Counted from the first letter of the stretch, positions 18,482-28,303 are shown. The stretch is 64,000 nucleotides of DNA from UBA1181 sp963648205 (GCA_963648205.1 CAVJCT010000068.1:1-64000), one strand, 5' to 3'. Translations and numbers: made by a program. The notes: a model not told the origin generated them from the letters alone.

Positions 18482-18510
18482 TATTTTTGCAATTGTAACT
18501 CGCAAAGATA
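18482..18510. promoter_or_regulatory. Divergent Bacteroidota -7 boxes between holA and the HsdR_N-like gene
   Basis: TATTTTTG on the plus strand (18482-18489) faces the HsdR_N-like gene, and TATCTTTG on the minus strand (complement at 18503-18510) faces holA. Both fit the TAnnTTTG consensus; no clear -33 TTG is visible for either. Confidence 0.55.
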
Positions 18511-18516
18511 GGAAAA

Positions 18517-18990
18517 ATGACAGAACTAAATTTTCCAAAATATGATTTTCGGGTGAAAAACGAAGCCGGCAAACGTTCCATCTTCGATAAGTGCCGAAAA
18601 AAATTCGTCGCTTTGACCCCTGAAGAATGGGTGCGCCAAAACATGGTGGAGTTTCTGACCAACGAAAAACATTTTCCCATCTCTCTTATTGCCAATGAAA
18701 TTGCAGTAGAAATCAATTCTATGAAGAAAAGATGTGACACGGTAATCTTCAACAATGAGTTACGTCCCATCGCAATTGTGGAGTATAAAGCACCACAAAT
18801 CGCTATCAATCAGAAGGTTTTCGACCAGATCGCAACCTACAACCTCAAGTTGAAAGTGCCATTGCTCATCGTCTCCAACGGACTGACGCACGTTTGTTGC
18901 CAGATCGACTACGAAAACCGCCGATACAACTTCTTCAAAGAGATTCCGACCTACGAAGAGTTGAAGACTTTAGCAATTTTGAAGGATTAA
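18517..18990 (+). CDS. Standalone HsdR N-terminal-like (PD-(D/E)XK) protein
   Basis: A 157-residue protein matching only the N-terminal nuclease domain of type I restriction subunit R. The PD-(D/E)XK-like core is visible: an E in VRQNMVEFL, a conserved D in RCDTVIFNNELRPIAIVEYK, and the E-x-K pair in VEYKAP. It has no helicase domain, and no hsdM or hsdS gene is nearby. In Bacteroidota such short proteins commonly sit divergent from holA, so it is probably a conserved housekeeping or repair nuclease and not a restriction remnant. That role is inference. Confidence 0.8.
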   Translation: MTELNFPKYDFRVKNEAGKRSIFDKCRKKFVALTPEEWVRQNMVEFLTNEKHFPISLIANEIAVEINSMKKRCDTVIFNNELRPIAIVEYKAPQIAINQKVFDQIATYNLKLKVPLLIVSNGLTHVCCQIDYENRRYNFFKEIPTYEELKTLAILKD

Positions 18991-19057
18991 AACTTCAAAA
19001 AACAGCCGATGGAATCGTAAAATTTTAGAAATTCTAATTTTAGAATCATATAAACGT

Positions 19058-19690
19058 ATGAATACAAATTCATCACCCTATTCATCCCTTTTATTGGACA
19101 ATGCGACAAAAGAGTTCGCTAAGCTGCCCGGTATCGGACGGAAAACGGCTTTGCGATTGGCGTTGCATCTACTTCGCCAAAGCAAGGAGGATGTGGAACT
19201 GTTTGGAAACACATTCATCAAGATGCGCAACGAAATACGCTACTGCAGTGTCTGCCACAATATTTCAGACACGGAGGTGTGTCAAATCTGTGCCAATCCA
19301 CAACGTGACCCTTCACTGATTTGCGTTGTTGAAAACATCAACGATGTTATTTCCGTTGAAAACACGCAACAATATAAAGGACTATACCACGTTTTGGGCG
19401 GAGTCATTTCGCCTATGCAGGGAATCGGTCCGTCGGATCTCAGTATCGACCTTTTGGTGGATCGTGTGAAAAACGGCAACAACATCAAGGAGGTGATTTT
19501 GGCACTTAGTCCAACGATGGAAGGCGACACCACCAATTTCTACCTATATAAGAAATTGGGGGCGTTCGATGTTCAGTTAAGCACCATCGCACGAGGCGTT
19601 TCGATTGGCGACGAGTTGGAATATGCCGATGAAATCACATTAGGACGGTCTATTGTCAATCGAGTTCCCTACACTGTGAATAACGATTAG
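19058..19690 (+). CDS. recR: Recombination protein RecR
   Basis: A 210-residue DNA-binding protein of the RecFOR pathway. The helix-hairpin-helix KLPGIGRKTALRLALHLL is followed by a four-cysteine zinc finger (C63, C66, C75, C78) and a Toprim domain starting CVVENINDVISVE. The C-terminal Walker B-like region ends RGVSIGDELEYADEITL. It lies 68 bases after the HsdR_N-like gene and 75 before a membrane-protein gene, all on the same strand. Confidence 0.96.
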   Translation: MNTNSSPYSSLLLDNATKEFAKLPGIGRKTALRLALHLLRQSKEDVELFGNTFIKMRNEIRYCSVCHNISDTEVCQICANPQRDPSLICVVENINDVISVENTQQYKGLYHVLGGVISPMQGIGPSDLSIDLLVDRVKNGNNIKEVILALSPTMEGDTTNFYLYKKLGAFDVQLSTIARGVSIGDELEYADEITLGRSIVNRVPYTVNND

Positions 19691-19764
19691 CAAGAAAGAA
19701 CGTAAATTTAGATATTTTTAATAATCATAATTTTCTAAAACAATAACAATAAATCAACTTAAAA

Positions 19765-20166
19765 ATGAAAGGTTTAAAGATTTCTTATTGGGCGTTTTTG
19801 GTTATAGCGATAGCCATTTTGCTCGTTTCGTATGGTATGAACTTGAGAGAAATTGGCGATGCGACGCAATTCATCGTCTTGCAAACGGTAGCCACTCTGC
19901 TGACCATTGTCTCAGTGCCACTCATCATCAAACTCAGTGATGATAAAATCACCTCTGAAGATTCAAAAATCTTCACAAAGTGGAATTTTCTCAGAATGGC
20001 GACCCCAATCGTTGTTTTCGCCATCTGCATGTTGACTTACCACCTTGTAAAGACTGACTCTTCCATCATCTGCGCCGTCGTTTGTGTGCTGGTATTTGCC
20101 ACGATGTGCCGTCCGGGAAAGAATTTGGGAGAGAAGAAGGGAGAGGAAGAGAAGAAGACGTTATAG
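19765..20166 (+). CDS. Small four-helix membrane protein
   Basis: 133 residues with about four hydrophobic segments: near 7-24, 37-55, 75-92 and 97-113. A charged Lys/Glu tail (GEKKGEEEKKT) follows. No conserved catalytic motif is visible. Its position directly after recR recurs in Bacteroidales as I recall, suggesting a conserved but uncharacterised inner-membrane protein. Confidence 0.75.
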   Translation: MKGLKISYWAFLVIAIAILLVSYGMNLREIGDATQFIVLQTVATLLTIVSVPLIIKLSDDKITSEDSKIFTKWNFLRMATPIVVFAICMLTYHLVKTDSSIICAVVCVLVFATMCRPGKNLGEKKGEEEKKTL

Positions 20167-20245
20167 ATACAGATTCCACTTCCCCATACCCACAATGAAC
20201 TCATTATACTCAGTTCTTAGTAGGTAGATTTGATCTGGACTATCT

Positions 20246-20280
20246 AAGGCTATCTGACAAAAATTCGGATAGCCTTTCTA
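20246..20280. terminator. Hairpin between convergent genes, overlapping the pbpC stop
   Basis: AAGGCTATC (20246-20254) pairs with GATAGCCTT (20268-20276), a nine-base stem. On the plus strand it is followed by TTCTATTT, giving a weak terminator for the recR unit. The stop codon and last codons of pbpC lie inside the stem. Confidence 0.5.
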
Positions 20281-22547
20281 TTTCCCACTTCATCGACGAT
20301 AGACAAAATGTGTGCGCCAGCGTCGGGAGCGATGGTAAACTGGTGATTGCCATTGGTTTCTCCTAAATATTGATCGTCTAAATGCCAATAGAGTGTCGAG
20401 TTGGAACGACGACAAACCGCCTTACACACCACCTGCTGCTTCTCCCCTTCAAATCCTCGGGGTATCAAAATCGTGGCGTTATGCTCGGGATAGATAAAAT
20501 CAATTTGGTCGACTGTCGTACCCACGCAATCTTCGCGATAGGCAGGCAAGGTTCGATAATCGGCATGGCAACTCTTGTAATAATACTCTTGCGCTGCCGG
20601 CAACACAAACCACGATTTCGTTACCATCTCTGATGGAGAGGCACACGACGAGTTGACTTGCCACTGCTCATCTTTCGACAGGTGAACCCACTGACAATAA
20701 GAGCATTGCAACGTCTTCTTTGAGGCTTTCGGCAAGTAGACCATATCCGTTTCCGCACATATATCCGAAGCCAAACAACCACTCCGACGGCACACCTTCA
20801 TCTGTTCCATCTCATCATACGGCGCAGTGTACCACACCTCATCATCCAACATCGAAAAGACATCAAACATCACCGGCGATGCAAATCCTACTCCTGTCAT
20901 TCCAGCACGTCCCTCGCCCGTAGCATTGCCAACCCACACACCAACAACATACTTCGACGAGACTCCAACCGACCAAGCATCTCGGTTTCCCCAACTCGTA
21001 CCCGTCTTCCAAGCAATGTTCTTCATCGACCGAAACTGCATCCACTCGGCTTCCTCCTCAGGTCGATTCAACTTCGACATGGCTTGAAAGGCAAACCACG
21101 TTGCAGATCTCGAAATACGCTCCTTTTGAGCCTCTTTGCCTCTTGCCTTACCCACTTTCAGACGATATGCCAACTTGCGATACATTCGACAAAGATCCCA
21201 CAGTTTGACCTCTGCACCACCTAAAATCAACGATGCTCCGTAATGGTTTTCATTATGATGTAAAGTAGTCATTCCCAACCATTTCAGATCCTCCATAAAA
21301 CGACCCGTGGTATGTTCCGAAAGCATTCTGACAAGCGGAACATTGAGCGACTGAATAATCGCCTCATCAGCATGAACTGCTCCGCTATAGGTATGACTGA
21401 AATTGATCGGGGTAAAACCATTCAGCGACAATGGCGTGTCTGAAATCAGTCGTCTTGGCGTCAATTCACCACAGCTCATCATCGCAGCATATAGAAAAGG
21501 CTTCAGCGTGCTACCCGGACTACGTTCTGCTTGAACCACATCCACTTGAGATGCCTCCAGTTCACGATTGGTTGTATTTCCAACATAAACGATTGGTTCA
21601 CCAGTCTTAATATCAAGCACCAAAACCGCAATATTGTCAATTTGATTAGAAATATGATAGCGAATAGCATAGCTGTTAGACATATATTGTACCATTCGTT
21701 GCAATCTTGTGTCGATGGAGGTGTGAATCACACTACCTTTCTTCTCTTTAGACAAGAAATCAATATAATGAGGAGCGTTGTTAGGCAATGGGTATGGACT
21801 CTCTGGCAATTCTTCAGCGCAAGAGAGGTCGTATTCGTCTTGAGATAAAACACCTCGCTGATACAAAATTTTCAGAAGGGTGTCTCTTTTCTTTTTGAGT
21901 CGCTCACGGTTTCTTGAGAGGTGAATCAAGGCTGGCGAATTAGGCAAAACTGCCAACGTACAAAGTTCAGCCCACGACAACTTGTCCACTCCACGGTTGA
22001 AATACCGCCATGAAGCAGCCTCCAATCCCACGATATTGCCACCGAATGGAGCATTGGCAACATACATCTTCAGAATTTCATCTTTAGAATGTGTCAGTTC
22101 AATATCCACAGCCCAAAGTGCCTCGATAATCTTGTTTTTGAGTGTTCTCGGCTGATTTCCACGAGCCATTCGAGCCAACTGCATTGTCAGCGTACTACCG
22201 CCTTCTCGCCTACCACCTTGCAAATTTCGCTTTAATGCTCGTCCGACTGCCACCAGATCAATACCCAAATGGTATCTGAAACGACGGTCTTCGTAATTCA
22301 CCAAGCAAGTGGCAAATCGACTATCCACAGTGTCTGCTGAAGGGAAACGCCACTGCTCGTCCGCTGCTATTCTGGCACAAAGCAGTTCTCCCCGATTGTC
22401 ATACATCACCGTTGACGTCGGTTGGTTGAACAACTGGCGAGGCATCACAATCCAGTGAAATAATAGCATAAATAGAGCCAATGTCAGGAAGAGACTTCCT
22501 AACACAGCAATAACTTTGTGTTGTTGAAGAAATGATGAGAAACGCAT
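20250..22547 (-). CDS. pbpC: Penicillin-binding protein 1C
   Basis: A bifunctional peptidoglycan synthase. I chose MRFSSFLQQHK at 22547, since the upstream alternative at 22586 would overlap the previous gene and the membrane anchor follows this Met directly. The glycosyltransferase domain has NYEDRRFRYHLGID with the catalytic Glu and GGSTLTMQLARM. The transpeptidase has SPGSTLKPF (SxxK), SHTYSG and KTGTSWGNRDAW (KTG). A C-terminal BiPBP_C beta domain ends in the last 90 residues. Many Bacteroidales pbpC genes follow an alpha-2-macroglobulin gene; here the upstream neighbour is an ImmA-type gene, 13 bases away. Confidence 0.93.
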   Translation of the reverse strand: MRFSSFLQQHKVIAVLGSLFLTLALFMLLFHWIVMPRQLFNQPTSTVMYDNRGELLCARIAADEQWRFPSADTVDSRFATCLVNYEDRRFRYHLGIDLVAVGRALKRNLQGGRREGGSTLTMQLARMARGNQPRTLKNKIIEALWAVDIELTHSKDEILKMYVANAPFGGNIVGLEAASWRYFNRGVDKLSWAELCTLAVLPNSPALIHLSRNRERLKKKRDTLLKILYQRGVLSQDEYDLSCAEELPESPYPLPNNAPHYIDFLSKEKKGSVIHTSIDTRLQRMVQYMSNSYAIRYHISNQIDNIAVLVLDIKTGEPIVYVGNTTNRELEASQVDVVQAERSPGSTLKPFLYAAMMSCGELTPRRLISDTPLSLNGFTPINFSHTYSGAVHADEAIIQSLNVPLVRMLSEHTTGRFMEDLKWLGMTTLHHNENHYGASLILGGAEVKLWDLCRMYRKLAYRLKVGKARGKEAQKERISRSATWFAFQAMSKLNRPEEEAEWMQFRSMKNIAWKTGTSWGNRDAWSVGVSSKYVVGVWVGNATGEGRAGMTGVGFASPVMFDVFSMLDDEVWYTAPYDEMEQMKVCRRSGCLASDICAETDMVYLPKASKKTLQCSYCQWVHLSKDEQWQVNSSCASPSEMVTKSWFVLPAAQEYYYKSCHADYRTLPAYREDCVGTTVDQIDFIYPEHNATILIPRGFEGEKQQVVCKAVCRRSNSTLYWHLDDQYLGETNGNHQFTIAPDAGAHILSIVDEVGNRKAIRIFVR

Positions 22548-22560
22548 TGTAGGAAACCAA

Positions 22561-23634
22561 CTATTGATACTGCTCAACAAAGTCAATATAAATTTTTCTT
22601 TGCAAAGTAGGCATATACTGAGCCTTTAAAAGCCAATAAGAGGCGAAAATAGGCAATACATTAAATTCCGTTGCTAACGCATTGGCCGTCATTGTTTTAC
22701 CTTCTTTTTTTCTTTTAAAAATAGTTTTTCGCAAATCATCCCCATGGAACAAATACTCATTTGCATATTTGTTTGCTCGCCTCTCACTTTGGCTTAGAAC
22801 GTCATCCTTTTCATTTAGTTTGCCTTCGTAAACTTCACCTCCTTCATCATTGAAAGCATGTCCAAATTCATGAAATAAAGTGAACCAACATGTCGCTAAA
22901 TCTCTATATCTATCTGAAATCTGAATGAAAGGATTTCCGTTTCTCCACCGTATCGCTCCGTAGACAGTATTTGGCAATGAAGGAACAAGAACTAATCCAA
23001 CACCAAATTTTGACAATTCATCTGGTAGAGATTTAAAATAGGAAACATCTTCAATAGAATCTTCCCATACTTTTGAATCTATCCAATTCATCAATCCCAG
23101 TCTATCATAATTAGGCAAGGTCATCCGTTCAAAATCAATCTCCCCCCTTCTCAACCACGCACACAGATTGATAGGATTTACTTTGATATTATTTTGTTTT
23201 CTAAATAATGCAGCACTATGTTCACACTGCTCAAATATTTCGTCTTCACTATCTACACCAAAAAAATCTATTATGTCATCCAATTGGTCATACCCTTCTG
23301 TAAACTCACCTCGCAACATTGGCAAAACATTTTTCAACTTCTTATAGGCTCTCTTTGCCTTTTCATAACTCTTTTTGTATACTGGCTTTTCAGAAAGGTA
23401 TCTTGATTGGAAATCAAATAAATAGGCATACAAGTCCTTATTACCCAATATATCAGCAGCCCTAATCAAAGTTTTATCTGATAATTTTTCTTTTGACTTT
23501 AAATTTTTAACGCCTAACTTTGTTTCATAATCAACAACATTATTGGCATCGAACATCTCTACCAATTCTGCGCCTATCGTGTTTCTTAAAGAAAGCGGAT
23601 TGATCACCGAAATTTTTTCTGCTCTCTCTTTCAT
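22561..23634 (-). CDS. ImmA/IrrE-family metallopeptidase (putative antitoxin)
   Basis: A 357-residue protein with a zinc-peptidase motif HEFGH (H255, E256, H259) in a context typical of ImmA/IrrE proteins, and a downstream Glu-rich helix (SQSERRANKYANEYL). The N-terminal half is helical and may hold a degenerate DNA-binding or interaction domain, though no clear HTH is visible. It overlaps the upstream small gene by four bases (ATGA), a common arrangement for RelE/HigB-type toxin with HigA-ImmA fusions. The pair is AT-rich relative to pbpC. The antitoxin role is inferred. Confidence 0.75.
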   Translation of the reverse strand: MKERAEKISVINPLSLRNTIGAELVEMFDANNVVDYETKLGVKNLKSKEKLSDKTLIRAADILGNKDLYAYLFDFQSRYLSEKPVYKKSYEKAKRAYKKLKNVLPMLRGEFTEGYDQLDDIIDFFGVDSEDEIFEQCEHSAALFRKQNNIKVNPINLCAWLRRGEIDFERMTLPNYDRLGLMNWIDSKVWEDSIEDVSYFKSLPDELSKFGVGLVLVPSLPNTVYGAIRWRNGNPFIQISDRYRDLATCWFTLFHEFGHAFNDEGGEVYEGKLNEKDDVLSQSERRANKYANEYLFHGDDLRKTIFKRKKEGKTMTANALATEFNVLPIFASYWLLKAQYMPTLQRKIYIDFVEQYQ

Positions 23635-24041
23635 ACTTTTTCGTATTTATGGTTATTCACATCAAAGACAAATATTGTCCCAACTTCACACAAACGCCTA
23701 TTGTTATCTTTCAGATCGCCAACCAACAATCGACATTCATCCTCACATAGACCATTGAAGAACTTTCTATAACTCAACGTAACTCTCACTTTCATCACCA
23801 GTTCTTCTGTGTCTTTATCGCCTTTCTTAATTTCAATTCTGTTGTCTGTCTGACCAAACATAGCATTATAGTCACCAACTGTTCTAAAGTTGATTAATCG
23901 TTCATGCAGTTTCTTGGCAGCTGACAACAACTCAGATCCAAAAATTCTACAGAAAGATTTTACCGCCTTTCTGTCTTCGGGATGCAAAACGTAATCGCTA
24001 TAGCATTTTACGCTTTTACTTCCATCATACTTAATCTCCAT
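23631..24041 (-). CDS. Putative RelE/HigB-like toxin
   Basis: A 136-residue protein with the general RelE/HigB layout: a helical start (RKAVKSFCRIFGSELLSAAKKLHERL), then strands ending in LVMKVRVTLSYRKFF and VGTIFVFDVNNHKYEKV. No catalytic residues can be assigned with certainty. A TAnnTTTG box lies 13 bases before the start, and the gene overlaps the ImmA-type gene by four bases. Together they resemble a toxin-antitoxin module. Alternative: a phage-type host-interaction pair. Confidence 0.55.
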   Translation of the reverse strand: MEIKYDGSKSVKCYSDYVLHPEDRKAVKSFCRIFGSELLSAAKKLHERLINFRTVGDYNAMFGQTDNRIEIKKGDKDTEELVMKVRVTLSYRKFFNGLCEDECRLLVGDLKDNNRRLCEVGTIFVFDVNNHKYEKV

Positions 24042-24053
24042 TTTTCAATCTTG

Positions 24054-24061
24054 CAAAGTTA
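24054..24061 (-). promoter_or_regulatory. -7 box of the toxin/ImmA operon
   Basis: TAACTTTG on the minus strand fits TAnnTTTG and would start transcription only a few bases before the toxin ATG at 24041, giving a nearly leaderless message. Confidence 0.5.
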
Positions 24062-24111
24062 TTATTTTTCTTCTATTTTACTTTAAAGGTTTTCCTCTAA
24101 GGAAATGCAAA

Positions 24112-27100
24112 CTATTCCTTAAATATCTCCACCGTACCCCTCTTCACCTTTCCACTTTTGAAGTGCAAAGTGTAGATGTAGACTCCGGCATCTGCGACTT
24201 TTCCTCGGTAAGTGCCATCCCAACCATCTTCTGAATGGGTTACCAATAAGCCATATCGATCATAAATGTAGAGTTCGTACCCCGGCATGAAGACATCGTT
24301 CTTTCCATTCTGGTTTTTCGGTGTGAAAGCATCTGGCACTTCAATCACCTCATCATCATCCAAAACAACCAAATGCAACACTACAACACTATCACAACTG
24401 TTGAACGCTGACGGATAATGTTTATTGAACGTATATTCTCCTCGTTCTTGTCCAGGAATGTCAAAATCCTCGCTATGATAAGGTGTGCGAGAAAAAACAG
24501 TGTCCACTAAATGGGTTTCTGGAGAATGTAACACATTGAGCGACAATGCAATAACGCTATCGCAACCGCTTTGTGCCTGCATAGTCAAGTAATAGGTCTG
24601 AACTCCCTCTTCTGTCGTTTTTATTTCAAATCCACCTTTCTGATAGGGTTCGTTTCGACAGATGGAATCAACACACGAACGCTGATAAACGGAATCAACC
24701 TGCAATGACAATGTCTGGATGTAACGACACCCAGCATCGCTCTCCATCGTCTGCTCGTAGTAGTGCAAGCCCACCGTCTGATAGGCAACCACCTCAAAAC
24801 CATGCTCAAAATAGGACTCATTTTGGCAGATTCGGGCTTTTATCGTATCTCTTCCCATCGGATCGACAATCAACTTCAACCGCACCAAACTATCACATCC
24901 ATAACGATTTACGAAGGTCAACGAATCGTAATATACACCTGGCACATTCGTCCAAATATTGAATCCATATTTCTGATATGAACCGCCAGCGCAGGTATGG
25001 TCTTCAATCTCCGTAACTGCATGCTCTTCAGCCTTCGTCAGGTAAAGAGTAACTTTTTGACTACAAGCCCCATTTTCAATGTATTTGGTATAAGTTCCAC
25101 TCTCTGAAACCTCAAAAAACTCGTTTTTGTAAGTATCGCCTGCGCAGATTGTGTCATACAACTCAATATCTTCATTTTGTGCTACAATCACATCGTATGA
25201 GGCAGTCGCACTACAATTACCGCCATTGGTAGTGGCTGTAACCGTGTATTTCGTTGTTTGGTCAGGCCTAACCTCTATCAGAGCCGTCGTGTCTAATGTA
25301 TTCCACAAATACTGTATGGAAGAGTCCAACCCCTCTGCATGAGGCTTGCACACTGTGAAATTGGAGAATGGTCGCACTTTCAACACATAACCGTCTTTTG
25401 CCACCGCTGCCGTCTCACCATAAATCATACTGAACGCCCATGCCAACTCTGCCGATGCCTCCGTACTGCTCCAATAATCGCCATACGCCATCTCCGTTCC
25501 ACCGTTTCTCACAATAGCAGAATCGATGATTGGTGTCAAGGCATACAAAATGCTCATCTGACCAACCGACGGCATATACCAACCTTTCTCCGCATCAAAA
25601 GCCCACGCTGCAAAATCGGTCGACTCAGGTATTTGTTTGCGCATCATCGCCGTGTTCTCCTCTCCATTCAGATCTTTCTCACAAGCCAAAATCTCTGAAA
25701 TTTTTGAGGATGTTCCATCGCCGTACGTCTGCTGTCCTTCGATTTTCTCTTCTTTGTCATACCAAAGATAGTTGCCATCACAATCATTCAAGGCAACCAT
25801 CCAACCTGTTCTGCCATTCTTCAGAATCTCTACTGCAATTCCTTTCTCTCCATATTCATTCTCCACTAAATCACCGACTTTCACTGTTGGGTGACTCAAA
25901 TTGGAACGCAAAGGAACAGATTTCACCGCTCTTAAGAAATTTCGATAATAGGAACTTTTGCTGTTTCCCATAATCTCACCAAGGTCAGTCAAGGCACAGA
26001 AATATTTGTCAGACAACTCTGTTGATGAGAAATAAGAGTAGGTATAATCATCTGGCGGAAAGGTCGTTCCACCTAAAGCCTCCAAAACTGGATTCACCGT
26101 ATTGAGTCTTGAGAAAAGCAACCACAACTCTCCCACCGCTGGCACATACCAACCGTTTTCATAGTCTACCGCCCACGCAATCGGATAATCATCAGAATTG
26201 CCTGCCGCACGCATTATCGCCGTGTTGCCATATCCATCCTGCTCTGCCAAAACCAAACGTATTTTGTTCTGATTGGGCAACGCAGGAATATCATACCCCG
26301 AATTTCCCCAAGTCAGTTTGCGATTCGGATTGTCTGTCAAATCTGCCACCAACGCATATTGATAATCGGGATCAACATAGAAAACGACACCCTCCGCCGT
26401 CTTTTTGCCATCTTTCTGAAAGGCACTCAACGACAAAAATCGTCCATCACTGCAATAGACATCGCCAGGAACAATCGGCACCGAATCACAATCGTACAAG
26501 ATGACACTGCTTCCATTCGCCTCTGCCACCAACGTCAACTGAGGCTTTCCACAGAAGAAGGAAGAACTATCACTTGAGATAATGGAAACAGTAGGCTCTT
26601 CAACCACCGTCAACGCCAAAACGACCACACTATCACAACCTGCCGCCGTCTTTAACTCTTGCGTAAAAGTGTAATACCCAGTGGTTTGCAGTTTTCCTAA
26701 ATTGAAATTATATCGGTCGTATATTGAATTGACACATGCCGTATCTTTAATAAATTGATGATAGGAAGGTCGTGGTTTCACATCCAAAGGAAGCGACTTT
26801 GACCCACAACCATTGATTCCTGTTAAAATCAATTTTTCAGCCGTTGTATCAGTAAATGACAAAACAATCTGTGGTGAGTTCTGACCTTTCTGCACTTTCA
26901 CATTCTTTGGCAACGTCCACTCAAAGTTAGTCGCCGCATTATTGCTCTCTATATAATAGGTAGTGGCAACGTTCGTACAAGGGGTTTGATCGCCCACCAA
27001 CGTTCCTTCAAAATGGAGTAAATCATTGACAGTCAGTCGTAAACAGACCAAACTATCCAAACAGAAATGGCTACCAATAGGTTTGGTTCGTGTAAATCTC

Positions 27101-28254
27101 AAAGTGTCATACAAAATGCCCACTGGGGGTTGCGGAATTGAAAAGCCCTTCTCATTGTAATCGTCGCCGATACAAATTGATGCTTCTACATCAAATATCT
27201 GCTGTATAACATACAATTGGAGTTCTACTTTTCCTTTTTTTGAACAAGTGGAAGGGTCGAAAATATCGTTATAATAGGTGTTCCATCCCACATTATTCTG
27301 CGCTGGCAAGTCGAAATTATGCTTTTTATAGGTTTCTCCTTGACAAACGGTATCGACGATGAGGGTCTCCAAACTTTGCGCTTTATCCGTGATGAATGCG
27401 CTTTGGGTGAAGGTACAACCTGTTACGGAGGTTACTTCGCAATAGACTGACTTATCACCGTTTTCTACCGAAATGGTGGTCGTTCGTGTAGTGTCGCCAT
27501 TGCTCCACAAGTAGGATGAAAAGCCTTCTGGAGCAGAGAGTGTAATGTCCGAACCGATACAATTGTCTGCCTCCAACTGATTAGGGGCGCAATGTGCCGT
27601 GAAATAGGCATAACCGAAATGCCCCATCAAAGCACAGTCGTAGGTGATGAACTGCACCTGCACCTCTTGATTGGCGTATGGAGTCAAATCCAACCCCACT
27701 TTCGTCCAATCGCGCCATCGTCTTGCGGTATATCCGTCCGTATAGTCTTGAAAACCAGGTATTCCCTCTGCCGCCGACACATCATACTCGGCACAATCGG
27801 ACACTAAATTTCCATCTTTATCGGTTACACGAACCACAAAACGGGGCTGGTCTGCTTTCTCATGACCAGGATCTTCTAAAACGATTGCAAAATTTACAAA
27901 CAAAAGTGTGTTTTCGGGATCTACGACAAAGTGGTAGACAATAGCTTCTGCCTCGCCTCCGATATTGTCATTTCCCAACCGAATGGATTTCAGTTCGCCA
28001 TCGGGTATCGTAGCCAACTGACCTCCTGTGTTTTCATCGAAAGAGACTTTCTCGTTCAATGTCTGACGGTCGTCTACTGCCCCCTCAGTTTGAAAGGGAT
28101 CGTCAACCATTCCTGTGAAACTTTGAACGAACGACCCCGTGATGTCCATAAAATCGGGGCATCCCTGCTCTACAGTATATGACAAGGCGCACAACGCAAA
28201 AAACGCTGCTACCATTGTCATTCCTATCTTCCGACCCACCTTTCGCATTCTCAA
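24112..28254 (-). CDS. Large secreted protein with type IX secretion (type B) C-terminal domain
   Basis: A 1380-residue surface or secreted protein. An N-terminal signal segment (MTMVAAFFALCALSYTVEQG) is followed by a beta-rich region with a PKD-like part (APEGFSSYLWSNGDTTRTTT). At least six repeats have the pattern DTxCxGxxY...F...GxY...GCDSVVxLxLxV. Two DUF1566-like copies (about 625-785 and 790-965) contain WAVDYENGWYVPAVGELW and AWAFDAEKGWYMPSVGQM. The last 80 residues (VPDAFTPKNQNGKNDVF; IYDRYGLLV; DGTYRGKVADAGVYIYTL) form the gliding-motility-associated sorting domain cleaved on export by the type IX system. No enzymatic motif is visible; adhesion is plausible. Confidence 0.9.
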   Translation of the reverse strand: MRMRKVGRKIGMTMVAAFFALCALSYTVEQGCPDFMDITGSFVQSFTGMVDDPFQTEGAVDDRQTLNEKVSFDENTGGQLATIPDGELKSIRLGNDNIGGEAEAIVYHFVVDPENTLLFVNFAIVLEDPGHEKADQPRFVVRVTDKDGNLVSDCAEYDVSAAEGIPGFQDYTDGYTARRWRDWTKVGLDLTPYANQEVQVQFITYDCALMGHFGYAYFTAHCAPNQLEADNCIGSDITLSAPEGFSSYLWSNGDTTRTTTISVENGDKSVYCEVTSVTGCTFTQSAFITDKAQSLETLIVDTVCQGETYKKHNFDLPAQNNVGWNTYYNDIFDPSTCSKKGKVELQLYVIQQIFDVEASICIGDDYNEKGFSIPQPPVGILYDTLRFTRTKPIGSHFCLDSLVCLRLTVNDLLHFEGTLVGDQTPCTNVATTYYIESNNAATNFEWTLPKNVKVQKGQNSPQIVLSFTDTTAEKLILTGINGCGSKSLPLDVKPRPSYHQFIKDTACVNSIYDRYNFNLGKLQTTGYYTFTQELKTAAGCDSVVVLALTVVEEPTVSIISSDSSSFFCGKPQLTLVAEANGSSVILYDCDSVPIVPGDVYCSDGRFLSLSAFQKDGKKTAEGVVFYVDPDYQYALVADLTDNPNRKLTWGNSGYDIPALPNQNKIRLVLAEQDGYGNTAIMRAAGNSDDYPIAWAVDYENGWYVPAVGELWLLFSRLNTVNPVLEALGGTTFPPDDYTYSYFSSTELSDKYFCALTDLGEIMGNSKSSYYRNFLRAVKSVPLRSNLSHPTVKVGDLVENEYGEKGIAVEILKNGRTGWMVALNDCDGNYLWYDKEEKIEGQQTYGDGTSSKISEILACEKDLNGEENTAMMRKQIPESTDFAAWAFDAEKGWYMPSVGQMSILYALTPIIDSAIVRNGGTEMAYGDYWSSTEASAELAWAFSMIYGETAAVAKDGYVLKVRPFSNFTVCKPHAEGLDSSIQYLWNTLDTTALIEVRPDQTTKYTVTATTNGGNCSATASYDVIVAQNEDIELYDTICAGDTYKNEFFEVSESGTYTKYIENGACSQKVTLYLTKAEEHAVTEIEDHTCAGGSYQKYGFNIWTNVPGVYYDSLTFVNRYGCDSLVRLKLIVDPMGRDTIKARICQNESYFEHGFEVVAYQTVGLHYYEQTMESDAGCRYIQTLSLQVDSVYQRSCVDSICRNEPYQKGGFEIKTTEEGVQTYYLTMQAQSGCDSVIALSLNVLHSPETHLVDTVFSRTPYHSEDFDIPGQERGEYTFNKHYPSAFNSCDSVVVLHLVVLDDDEVIEVPDAFTPKNQNGKNDVFMPGYELYIYDRYGLLVTHSEDGWDGTYRGKVADAGVYIYTLHFKSGKVKRGTVEIFKE

Positions 28255-28303
28255 AATTCCATTCAGGAACTGACAGAGAACTCGTTTTATCGTCTCCGTC
28301 TAA

